From the NCBI GenBank assembly GCA_021229015.1, contig CM037792.1:46034361-46098360 (forward strand): 64,000 nucleotides of DNA, written 5' to 3'. The notes under the pieces are model-generated. The model saw only the letters and a program-made list of their open reading frames with translations, ran no database searches and was not told the DNA's origin. This stretch comes from Solen grandis (taxonomy: Eukaryota > Mollusca > Bivalvia > Adapedonta > Solenidae). A program made the position numbers and the translations under genes. Of the stretch, positions 11,835 through 21,382 are shown piece after piece (the first letter of the stretch is position 1; the number at the start of each line of letters is the position of its first letter).

Positions 11835-11877
<43 letters not shown>
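11835..11877 (+). repeat. (CA)n microsatellite
   Basis: About 21 uninterrupted CA units. Apparent ORFs on both strands here encode only His-Thr or Cys-Val runs and are not genes. 10761-11834 and 11878-12800 contain nothing else I can support. Confidence 0.95.
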
Positions 11878-11879
<2 letters not shown>

Positions 11880-12807
11880 AGCGCTCCCATTGTAAAGTTT
11901 AAATATAACGGTTTTCAAATTGTATTCGCCGTTTACAAAGTGTATATATATCAAAATATTCACATTAAAAAAAATTCTAATGTTTATTATCCATGTCTTT
12001 ATCAAGAAAAAAAATCACTATATAAAACAAGGTGACCAACTTCAGCAGGATGCTGGAGGGCACCCATCGTGAATTAGTATAAAAATATCTATATAAAAGT
12101 GCCTATCGGTAATATTGGCGATTTCCCACTGTCAACCGATAATTGTTCATCATAACTGTTCACAAGAAATACATATATTTAATTTTTAATGTCTGAAATG
12201 TCAAGATTTCGACTCGCGATTTAGTGATTTTAACCACAATGGAACCTCGATCAACGGAAGTGGCCCCGAATGACATTTATGAGGTCAGCGCTTCAAGAAG
12301 GACAACTCCGTCTGAAAAAAGATGTTGCGATTGTATACGATACTAAACGGAAAGGTAAGAGTATTCCGAAGTTATTTGTAAACAAAATCTTGTTGCGAAA
12401 ATGTTAGACAAAGACAAACAGCGCGTGTTAAATTTGTCCAACGGGCATAATATCTTAACAAGTTTTAGCCTACCAAATGTTCCTTCCAGGGCATTTCTAA
12501 ACTATGAAGTATGAAGTGAAAGTTGTTTTCGGCATTTGCATATGGAAGGGATAACCTTAGAGTACGAAAAGGACAAACTGTATTGGTGGTTGAACATTTC
12601 TCTCCAAGTCAAACCTTTCTTAAGTTCTTCTTTTTTCTTTAAATCATGGTAGCACAGGAAATGAAGCAAGAAATTCAAGGACTTAAATAGGGCTAAGTTT
12701 AATTTAGGCTGACATCGTATTTTCTTAAACGGGACAACACGAAGCCGTAATTTAAACCTACGCGCACCTGCTAGACTGACTAAAATGGCCGATAAAATAG
12801 CGGACAT

Positions 12808-13035
12808 GGTGTCACACCACTATCAAAGTACTTCCGGGTCGTAGGGTGCACAATCTGCCACTCTCTAAAACAGTTTAATGTGACCTTAGACTTGACTGAG
12901 AAATCTGATCAGGGTTTTATTTTGTTGCAAATATAATAAATAAGTTATTTTGGGCATAATTTTCATGTATATTTCAAATTTGGGTTCTATATAGGTGTCA
13001 CACCACTATCAAAGTACTTCCGGGTCGTAGGGTGC
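12808..13035 (+). repeat. 42-bp perfect direct repeat pair
   Basis: The 42-bp segment beginning ggtgtcacaccactatcaaa and ending gggtcgtagggtgc is identical at 12808-12849 and 12994-13035. The copies are separated by about 144 bp. The second copy overlaps the left end of the MITE at 12989-13469. Confidence 0.9.
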
Positions 13036-13469
13036 TGAAGTAGTACCTAATGAAAAATGAAAGGGTGGACATCAAAGTCATATTTTCCCCAGAAAACACT
13101 GAATAACTGCAACACATTTAGCCTGTGTGGTGAGATACATGTATTTTTGACCATTAACTTGCATTTAATAGTTGTATTAAGGGATTACTTTCCTACAGGA
13201 TGTTGGGAGAGCTGCAGAGGTAATGCGGCTCAGAGGTCATGTTTGTTTTGGAAATTTTGACAGGTAGCCGGGAAATGTGAAATTTGTGAAACGCCAATTC
13301 CTTAATGATATATTTTTTTGTGCCTAAATCTGTTGATTTATGAATGGTCTACATGAAACTAGACCAGAAATATTCCAACGAACATTTGGAAAGTAGGAAC
13401 AGGCCTCGAAAGTCGGCCAAGTTACTATAGATTATATAGGGACAAAAAGTAGTGGTGTGACACCTATAT
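12989..13469. mobile_element. Small TIR element (MITE)
   Basis: The termini are a perfect 19-bp inverted repeat: atataggtgtcacaccact at 12989-13007 and its complement at 13451-13469. There is no transposase. Superfamily is not determined. The flanking AT repeats prevent a clear call of the target-site duplication. Confidence 0.65.
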
Positions 13470-13900
13470 GAATAGAAAATGAAAGTAGAAGAAATTGAAT
13501 TACGGAGCCATTTTTCAATGGATTGACATCAAATTTGGACAACATGTACATTGAATACATGGAAATTGGATAATATGTTTAAAAAAATAGGTATGTTTAT
13601 TTTTTTTAAATTATTAATATTTTAATATTTTTATATATGAAATTGGGCTAATTTTAGATTTCTGCATCTTAACTTGGAGGAAAATTACACGAATAACAAC
13701 AGAAAGCGTTGTTTTGAGCTGGGGTGTGTTCCGGTCACATAAACGGGAGTGGTGGGCGTGAGCCTGAGTGCCTTGTGCATCTCGGGTGGGAGTGATTTTA
13801 GAGGGGTTTTTGTTTAAAAATGAAGTAGGGGTTATGTTTTTTATGTTGGTTACTTGGTGTTTATACTCCGTATAATATCTTCTTTAATTATCTTTAAATT

Positions 13901-14000
13901 NNNNNNNNNNNNNNNNNNNNNNNNNNNNNNNNNNNNNNNNNNNNNNNNNNNNNNNNNNNNNNNNNNNNNNNNNNNNNNNNNNNNNNNNNNNNNNNNNNNN
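13901..14000. other. Assembly gap (100 N)
   Basis: Exactly 100 N, the conventional length for a gap of unknown size. Duplication unit A begins directly after it. Confidence 1.
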
Positions 14001-14257
14001 AAATACCAACTGTTTATATACTAAATCCACCTAGTGGCCGCCTCGGAAAGGGGTCGAGGGTTTTTTCACCAGCTGCGGCATAATATCGTTATTATAGTCC
14101 CTGTATGACGCTGAATATAGATATAGGTCTTTTCCAGGAATGTTAGGCAGTTGTCAGTATGATGTTGCTAGCTGTGGTATCATGCAAACACATAAGAAGA
14201 TAACGATCGGCACGATATGTATTTGAACATGGAAAAACACTCTCTATCCTAGATGTT

Positions 14258-14292
<35 letters not shown>

Positions 14293-14293
14293 A
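14258..14293 (+). repeat. (CT)n microsatellite
   Basis: Mostly pure CT. The equivalent tract in unit B (21282-21352) is longer and interrupted. In unit C it lies at 29931-29950, next to the GHDC stop codon. Confidence 0.9.
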
Positions 14294-14326
14294 AAATGCC
14301 TTTCAAAAGATTTAAGAAAAATTGTC

Positions 14327-15968
14327 GGTAATATTCACTATTTAAAACAGTGAATATTACTATTTTTTTATTATTTTCACGGTTTTGTAACGGGATACTA
14401 AAAGATACTATCGTAGTGTTCTAAAACGACATTTCATTTGATTTTTACATTGAATAAACATTTTCAATAAAACAGTGTGGTCATACCACGTGGTATATGA
14501 CGCCATTTAAAGGTAACGCAAAAAACATAGTTTGCATCGATTCAGAGGAGAAAACTGTCACAAGTATTTTATTTCTTTATCAATTCTAATGGTATGTAGG
14601 GCATACGAAACGAAAAATTGTGTCCTACGCATAGGTCCCAATGATTCTTTTGTCAGTTGCACAATTTTTAAAAGCGAAGCCTTCTAAATTCAGACAGTCG
14701 ATTTTCCACTTACAAGTTAATTACCGCCTCTTATCCATACTTTCGCGTTGAAAAATAGTACCACTGAATGTATAAGTCGACCTTGCAGTTTTGATAAAAG
14801 TTGAATTCTTTTGATTTTGAAAGCATTGAGTATAACAACTTCATGGCAAATAAAACTGTAAAGGAAACAAGTTTAATAATTCAGTATTCATCCGCACAAA
14901 GTTCCATTCATGAAACTATTGAGGTTACATAAAATTTACTACGTTACGTAAACAATATCTTTCCGTATGTTGTTCTTGATTTGGGTCTTAGCAATTGTCA
15001 GGTGTTATCACCATGATATTTCTTTTTTTATTTGTAACCGTATATGAAGAATGTTTAGAGTAGTTAATGCAGTTAATTTGTTGAACTGTGTAGTGTTGCT
15101 TTTAATAATATCAAGAACAATAAATCTACCTTGTTTCATCTCCATTACTAATATGTTGAAATTATGCTTTTCTAGAGCATGAAACTGAAGACGTTAATCA
15201 AGGTCAGTGAGAGGAATATTATACTAAGAACCAACTTTCCTTCCTTTTTTAAAAGTAACAGGATGCCATAATTCTTCCTTGTCCCTTTATTAATTACCTC
15301 CCTTTTCCTATTTAAAAAAATACTTCTGAACATAACTCACAACGTCTGGAAAGGTTGAGTTGGTACTCCGTGCATTGACAGAGACCATGAACCATAGTCT
15401 ATTTTACCTGAGTTTTGGTCAGATTTATCTTCGCTAATTTTTTACATGCATTCCACAAAAAAAAAGAAATATTGAAGGGATTGACTTTTTTATTCAAACG
15501 TTTTAACTTTCGCTTCTGACAGTACTCTCAGTGCTTTGATTCTTAACATTCGGGAAAACTTTCCGAGTTCATGAAATTTTATTTCCTAACACGTAAAGTA
15601 CATCGTTAAAATGTTTTCCCGAATGTAGGGGATACTGTACATCTTTAAAAAAAAAGAATCATTGGGGCTTTTGTGTAATGCACTATTTTCTGCTTTGTAT
15701 GTGCTATATCCCATTATAATTGTTGAAGAAATAAAATACTTACAGAAGTTTTCTGTTATGAATCGAGGCGAATTATGCTTCTTGTGATAGCTTAAATGAC
15801 GTCATATACCACGTGGTATGGCCACACTGTTTTTTGTTTTTTCAATGTAGAAATCAATTGAAATGCCGTAAAAGAAAGTTACGATAGTGTCTTTCAGTCG
15901 CCCCTTATAAAACAGTGAAAATAATAAAAATGGTAATATTCCCTGTTTGAAACTGTGAAGATAACTGA
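14327..15968. mobile_element. Foldback element with ~180-bp TIRs (unit A)
   Basis: 14327-14511 and 15791-15968 are imperfect inverted repeats. Both contain 'accacgtggtatatgacg' and an interrupted palindrome at the tip (tattcac ... gtgaata). The 1.28-kb interior has no open frame. The equivalent element in unit B lies at 21383-23826. No target-site duplication was recognised. Confidence 0.75.
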
Positions 15969-17073
15969 TATTTTATCTAAAACCCAGGACACAGGATAGC
16001 ATATATGTTTTTGAAACCTTTTATTAGCCTTAGCAAATAAATCCGTTTGTGTACGAGGTAAAACGTGTTGACGTTGACACATCCCTTTTCTAGCGTGTTC
16101 ATTGACATCCTAACACTTAGAACTATGGGTTTCGTTGTTTTTTTCCCCATAAATCCCTGCATTCGGGACTATCTAGGATAAGTAAAAGCGTATTTGACAC
16201 ATTCAAGACCTATTAAAAACTATTGTAACTTATAGGCATGGTACTTTTGGTCGTTTTTATTAGAAATTAGTATGAAGAGTGTACGTTTACATGCCGTGTT
16301 TGGAAGATATAGTTTGAATGTTCTCAAAACCTAAAAGGAGCCGAGAGACAATGTTTACATCTTTGGAAAGCTTATGAACTCTTGCGGTCGGTAGCCTAGG
16401 TCTTAAATTTATTAGTGTAATAATATTGTTGAAATATTAGAAAAACTTACCCGATTCGTGCAGGTTTTCTGCTCTTCCGGTGTGTACGTTCGCATTTGTG
16501 AAAGTGACGTTACAATAATTGCTTCCCCACACTGTTGAATCAAGACAGCTGTTTCAAGAAGACTTGAGTTCCCAAATGACTGAAATGCTGTCCGTGGGAT
16601 GTTCAAACAAGCATACAAACAGATATGACATATTTCCTTTAAACCAATCCTCCCTGGTACCACACCATTATGAAACGAAAAGTAATTGTAAAAAATAACA
16701 ACACACAAACATGTTAGTTCCCATCTATGTTCTTTTCTCTAAATACATTAAGCGTAATTTGCGTTAGTAAAAACAACAGAAAATATATTTAAATACTGCG
16801 GAGAATAATCCCAAGTGATATGAGCAGTGACCCACGTCATCTTCAATCCCTGCTATGATACATACAATGTATGTAACTATATGTAAACGAACTGAGACTT
16901 CGTCCTCTATGAGCTAAATCATTGATGTTTTTTGACCGTCCTATGCACAACGACAAACATTGTTATTTTATGTGAAAGGATTCAAGTGCCATTAAAATCC
17001 CATTAACAACATCTTACCCCACACCCAAGTTCATCTGCATAAATCGCAGACGACAATTAGCAGCATGGATGAG

Positions 17074-17080
17074 TATAAAA
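17074..17080 (+). promoter_or_regulatory. TATA box of peptide gene A
   Basis: TATAAAA lies 47 bp upstream of the ATG, inside 'gagtataaaagtagaaatg'. The same box and roughly 150 bp of upstream sequence (including 'accccacacccaagttcat' and 'tcgcagacgacaattag') are conserved at gene B and at the inverted gene C. Transcription would start about 30 bp downstream, giving a very short 5' UTR. Confidence 0.75.
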
Positions 17081-17120
17081 GTAGAAATGTTTCCAACAGA
17101 ACGACAGATCATCCGCCACA

Positions 17121-17642
17121 ATGTCGCTCACACTGATCTTCTGTAGCTTGTCTTTTGCTCTGACCTTTGCGACACCAGCATACAACAGTAAGCCTGAACT
17201 TCCGGCTCTTGATTCGGTAACCAACGGTAACGTCGCAGACGATCCTGCCATCTTCATCTCGCAGGAGGAAGCGAGATATCCACAATGTATGATTGCAGCT
17301 GTTCCAAAAATGGACTTCTTTCACAGTGCGATGTTTGATAACAATGTCGCAAAGGGAAACATTAGAAACATGCCAAGCAAAAGGATTTCTGATAGCGGAT
17401 ACGGCTCCAGAATTGAAGTCGGGAAGACCATCGCCTTGAACAACTTGGCGAAAGATTTATTCGGTATCCATGGGCCTGGAAAACGCTCTGATAACAATAT
17501 GGGTGACTTTGAACGAACCGGAAGGAGTGAAAGTCTACTTTCTGACCTTGGATACGGATCACGTGTCAACGCCGGAAGTGATATAGTTCGTCATATATTG
17601 GCACGTGACAATATTTATGGTGTTTACGGACCGGGACGGTGA
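17121..17642 (+). CDS. Two-peptide neuropeptide precursor, calcitonin/DH31-like (A)
   Basis: A 173-residue secreted precursor in a single exon. Residues 1 to about 18 form a hydrophobic signal peptide (MSLTLIFCSLSFALTFAT). A spacer of about 68 residues ends in KR (87-88). Peptide 1 is residues 89-119 (31 residues), starting ISDSGYGSR and ending GIHGP, followed by amidation Gly120 and KR. Peptide 2 follows R-T-G-R at 132-135, starts SESLLSDLGYGSR, ends YGVYGP at 171, and is followed by Gly-Arg and the stop. Both should yield C-terminal Pro-amides. DLG near the start, 31-residue length and a GP-amide end match DH31/calcitonin-type peptides, which act on class B GPCRs; the N-terminal Cys pair of true calcitonins is absent. 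The neuropeptide call is strong and the family call is inference. Paralogues lie at 24990-25511 and 54576-55085. Confidence 0.8.
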   Translation: MSLTLIFCSLSFALTFATPAYNSKPELPALDSVTNGNVADDPAIFISQEEARYPQCMIAAVPKMDFFHSAMFDNNVAKGNIRNMPSKRISDSGYGSRIEVGKTIALNNLAKDLFGIHGPGKRSDNNMGDFERTGRSESLLSDLGYGSRVNAGSDIVRHILARDNIYGVYGPGR

Positions 17643-17757
17643 GCAAAGAACATTATGACTCTCTAAACTGTTGTCTCGAAATTATATGCGATCTTTGGTG
17701 CTGTGCTGTTTTTATTAACGAAAAGGATAATGTATATATCAATTTATAAATTGTTAA

Positions 17758-17763
17758 AATAAA
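17758..17763 (+). terminator. Polyadenylation signal of peptide gene A
   Basis: AATAAA lies 116 bp after the stop codon, in an AT-rich 3' UTR. A (GT)n tract starts at 17890. Confidence 0.6.
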
Positions 17764-17886
17764 TGTAGTTCATACAATTTGTGATCTTTTTACACCCATT
17801 TCAACAGTTAATATTTACGCAAAGTCGTTTGCTATATTTGAATATAGAATTATTCTTTGTTGTTATTTGTTCGCGTAGAGCAATAA

Positions 17887-17889
<3 letters not shown>

Positions 17890-17922
<33 letters not shown>
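17890..17922 (+). repeat. (GT)n microsatellite
   Basis: About 16 GT units downstream of peptide gene A. The equivalent at 25748-25783 lies downstream of gene B. Confidence 0.95.
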
Positions 17923-17923
<1 letters not shown>

Positions 17924-18602
17924 TAGTAGAACAACAGTAGGATCTCGTTATAAATAAACGCAGCAAAGTCTCATTAAATACCAATTCAGAAATCTTGACA
18001 ACTTGTAATGAAAAAAAAAACCTGCTTAATTAATGTACTAGGGTTTACGTTTGAAAATCTCATACTTTACCCAGTATAGTCCTTCAGATAACGAATATCC
18101 AGTGACTATTTACGCTTTTGAAACAACCTTAGATTTTATATTTTATGATGGTTCTGTTAAGTACGTGTTATGGTTCTCTGTATATACTTGTATGGCGTTT
18201 TTCCGCTCATTTCTTCTGCATTTAAGTTTCCTCGGTAAGGCTTATTTTACAATTATTTCAATGAAGAATGTATGATCTTTATTTATGCAATATATCAAAC
18301 ATGATAAAAAATAAGGAACCAATCCGTTTTCAAGACAGCTTTTTGTATTTCAATGTAAACTGTACATTTGTCACTCGTTTTCAAGTGACAATTTCTTTTA
18401 CAGCAATTGATGCCAGTATTAAAAAAGCGTATACATGTCCCTTCAAAACTAAGGTTTTGAATCATCTAGTAATAACTAACTAGGCAATTTTAGCCAGAAA
18501 TCTGCCATTTACGTTTATGTATATTTTAATTTATTCATCAAGGTATATGGGATTGCAGGCTAAGTTAACTATACCGTTTTGTATATAACTATGCACTTAT
18601 TT

Positions 18603-18870
18603 CAGTCGATTGGGAAACAAGTTCGTATAACTTTCATCATTAATCCATACCAACGTTTCATATAGTTCGGGCCAGTACTCTGCGACTGAAAAATGCATGA
18701 ACATTTCTCCCCCAGCACCAAAACCTCGGATCTGCTGTCATTAATGTTGCGCCCTTTGACCAAGATTCGAGAGGGGATTGGCATGTGGGAGTCCATGGTT
18801 AGAGTGATGCCCAGACATAAGCATAAAATGTGACAATGCGTCGTCACAGGTATAAATACAATCTCTGACA
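18603..18870 (-). mobile_element. SINE-like repeat (unit A)
   Basis: Read on the minus strand it ends 'cttgtttcccaatcgactg', the tail of the 345-515 SINE family. Upstream is a degraded body with 'cccctctcgaatcttggtc'. The corresponding unit B copy is at 26360-26580 and is more degraded at the tail. Confidence 0.45.
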
Positions 18871-18884
18871 ACTGCGTCTGGGAG

Positions 18885-19120
18885 TCGACTCTTTAGCTCA
18901 GTGGTTACAGCATTCTCGATCCCGGGCTGTGTCGAGTTTGTTACAAAATGATGAAATCATTCACCGCCGCAAAAAGCTCCGCACACTATATCCTTAGATT
19001 ATTTAGGCACCATACATCATACACACTCATATTTACTCCATATCAAAACCTCATGGATCATTTTTGTCAAATTTTGAACAATCTGCAAGATTTTTGTGTG
19101 ACGATTTAGCAGAACAAACC
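18885..19120 (+). mobile_element. tRNA-derived SINE, head deleted (unit A)
   Basis: Starts 'gactctttagctcagtggtt', a clear A box. The anticodon-to-B-box segment is deleted compared with the unit B copy (27118-27370). The shared body begins 'cgagtttgttacaaaatgat' and includes 'accgccgcaaaaagctccgc'. Confidence 0.65.
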
Positions 19121-20272
19121 TTAAAGTGCTAAAGGCACGGAAGTTGTGTGTTTCTCAAATGAAAGAGTGTTTGAAGAGCTGCAAGTCGAGCTGCAAGTCG
19201 ATCACCAATAATTGAATTCACTTTGATAAACAAAAAAATTGCGCGGTATTCCTGTTCTTTCAGCGCTATCAGAGCTTTGATTTGTATTCATGCAATAGAC
19301 TCTATTTATAGATTGAAGTAATTATGCTAATTTTGTACATTGGCCAAAAGCTCCGAACTCACTTAGGATAGCAGATATACAGGTGTAGGTCATTTTCTAG
19401 TGTAAGAAATACCCTTGGTTTGAAATTTCAAATTCACCATTATCATTCCTTTTCTTTTTCTTCTTCTTCTTCTTATTATTATTATTACAACACCTTTCTA
19501 TTTTCGTTCTTTAACCATTACAAAATAAATCGCTCTTATTGACAAAATCAAGTTCTTCACAAATAGGGTGAATTTTAAATCAGATAGAATCTATCAAACA
19601 TTTTTCGCTATACGTTCGCTTCGGTCTTCTATTTTTTGTAAAAATGTATTACTAGACTCTTCCCTATACATTCTGTTCAAAATTTGATCCATACAATGAA
19701 AACTATGTTCATTTAGCTGCTCAAATAAAGTCGCCACTGGCCATAAACATGTATAAAATAATAGTAAACGGCCATTATTATAAACAGAGTTTACTTCACA
19801 AATAAACAAAGTAAATATGAAAGTAATAACACAGCCTTAGAAAATAAAATATTTTTACTTTTACTTTAAAATGTTGTTATAATTTAAACAACCATTTGGA
19901 CTGTTAGTTTAACATTTTCAAAGTTCGAATATATATACATATATAGTTCATTAAAACATTTCTAGCATTCGTATGAACTAATTTCGAAATGTGACAATAA
20001 TAATTAACAGCTATCCTGTACGTTTTAATTCAAATTGTTATGTTTATATATGTATAAATAAAATATTGCATTTTTCACCTGCATGTGTTACATATCATCC
20101 TATACACTTGGATATCAAAACACCCAAACTTGGGGTCACTCATATCAAATATTAAAAACCAAGTGCAACTAAAAAGTTTTTTGTTGTGTGTTTTGTTTTT
20201 TTTTTCTAAATAAAATACAAACAATAATTACATGATCATAATGTATGCATACAATAATTCCCTATGTTCAAT

Positions 20273-20905
20273 ATATAGAGGATATTTATTGATTTCAGTG
20301 TAAGATCGCATTTTATTTCTCCGAGTGAGCCTAGAAAGTAATATTTTCACGAGTGGCGAGGTCACGAGTAAAAATATAACTTTATAGGGTCACGAGTAGA
20401 AATAAAATGCGATCTCTCACCGAAATCAACAAATATTCTGTTTCTTCCATGCTTGTTTTAGCGTATATTTATTTCTTCTTACGATTTTCAATAATTACAT
20501 TCACCGTACGGAGCCCCTTTCCTTAGTTTGCCCCCGTTTGGTGACCCAACCAAATAACGCCACGAAGACAAGAAATAGACCTAACGTTTACTGGTTTATT
20601 TTTACAATATTTGCCAATTTTTAAAAATATCACTTTTTATGTTCACTCGGTAAAATTATAAATCGATCTCACACCAAAACAAACAAGTTTTCTTTTTATT
20701 TAATGCCTTAGCTGTTTTATTCACAAAAGACGTCAATGTTGGCGGAATAACCTCGCGTGCGTGACGTTTTTATGTCGTCATTTCTAGCGTAAAACCCAGC
20801 ACAAAAGAGTAGTTCCTTTTTTTTTCCCCATTTGTTATTTTCACTGCAGTGAAAATAACAACAACTTTTCACTGCTGTTATTTTCATTATAAGCATAGGT
20901 TTCCT
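20273..20905. mobile_element. Palindromic insertion found only in unit A
   Basis: Unit B lacks this segment: the shared sequence runs 'cctatgttcaatat' to 'cctcttgttatatacgtgct'. The left 165 bp is a near-palindrome, with arms 20279-20356 and 20361-20440 sharing 'agatcgcattttatttct'. The right end holds a perfect 26-bp palindrome at 20834-20859 centred on CTGCAG. There is no coding frame. It looks like a foldback/MITE insertion; the exact ends and target-site duplication are uncertain. Confidence 0.6.
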
Positions 20906-21382
20906 TTGACATCAAGTTCCTCTTGTTATATACGTGCTGACAAAAATATGTTAATCTCTTGTATCCACGCTTGTCCAGCTTAATATGATGAAATACTGAT
21001 TCCGGGGATTACAGAACGATGCAGATAGAAAATACCAACTGTTTATATACTAAATCCACCTAGTGGCCGCCTCGGAAAGGGGCCGAGGGTTTTTTCACCG
21101 GCTGCGGCATAATATCGTTATTATGGTCCCTGTATGACGCTGAATATAGATATAGGGCATTTCCAGGAATGTTTAGGCAGTTGTCAGTGTGATGTTGCTA
21201 GCTGTGGTGTCATGCAAACACATAAGAAGATAACGATCGGCACGATATGTATTTGAACATGGAAAAACACTCTCTATCCTAGATGTCTCTCTCTCTCTCT
21301 CTCTCTGTCCCTCTCTAAGTACTCTCTCTCTCTCTCTCTTCTCTCTCTAAAATGCCTTTCAAAAGATTTAAGAAAAATTATC

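Larger units (their letters stand above)
14001..21029 (+). repeat. Segmental duplication unit A
   Basis: Begins 'aaataccaactgtttatata' directly after the gap. It matches unit B (21030-29662) over most of its length in direct orientation, including the TIR element, the peptide gene, its promoter and the SINEs. It differs from B by large indels: an extra ~260 bp near 14530-14800, a palindromic insertion at 20273-20905, and no solo LTR. 19130-19430 is unique to A. Confidence 0.9.

Noticed and set aside
11715..12035. ORFs rich in Cys-Val and His-Thr
   Set aside because: Produced by translation of a (CA)n microsatellite.
12239..12355. Short ATG-started frame (MEPRSTEVAPNDIYEVSASR...) followed by a gtaaga donor
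   Set aside because: Codon-like composition is interesting, but the frame stops after 35 codons before the donor and no partner exon was found.
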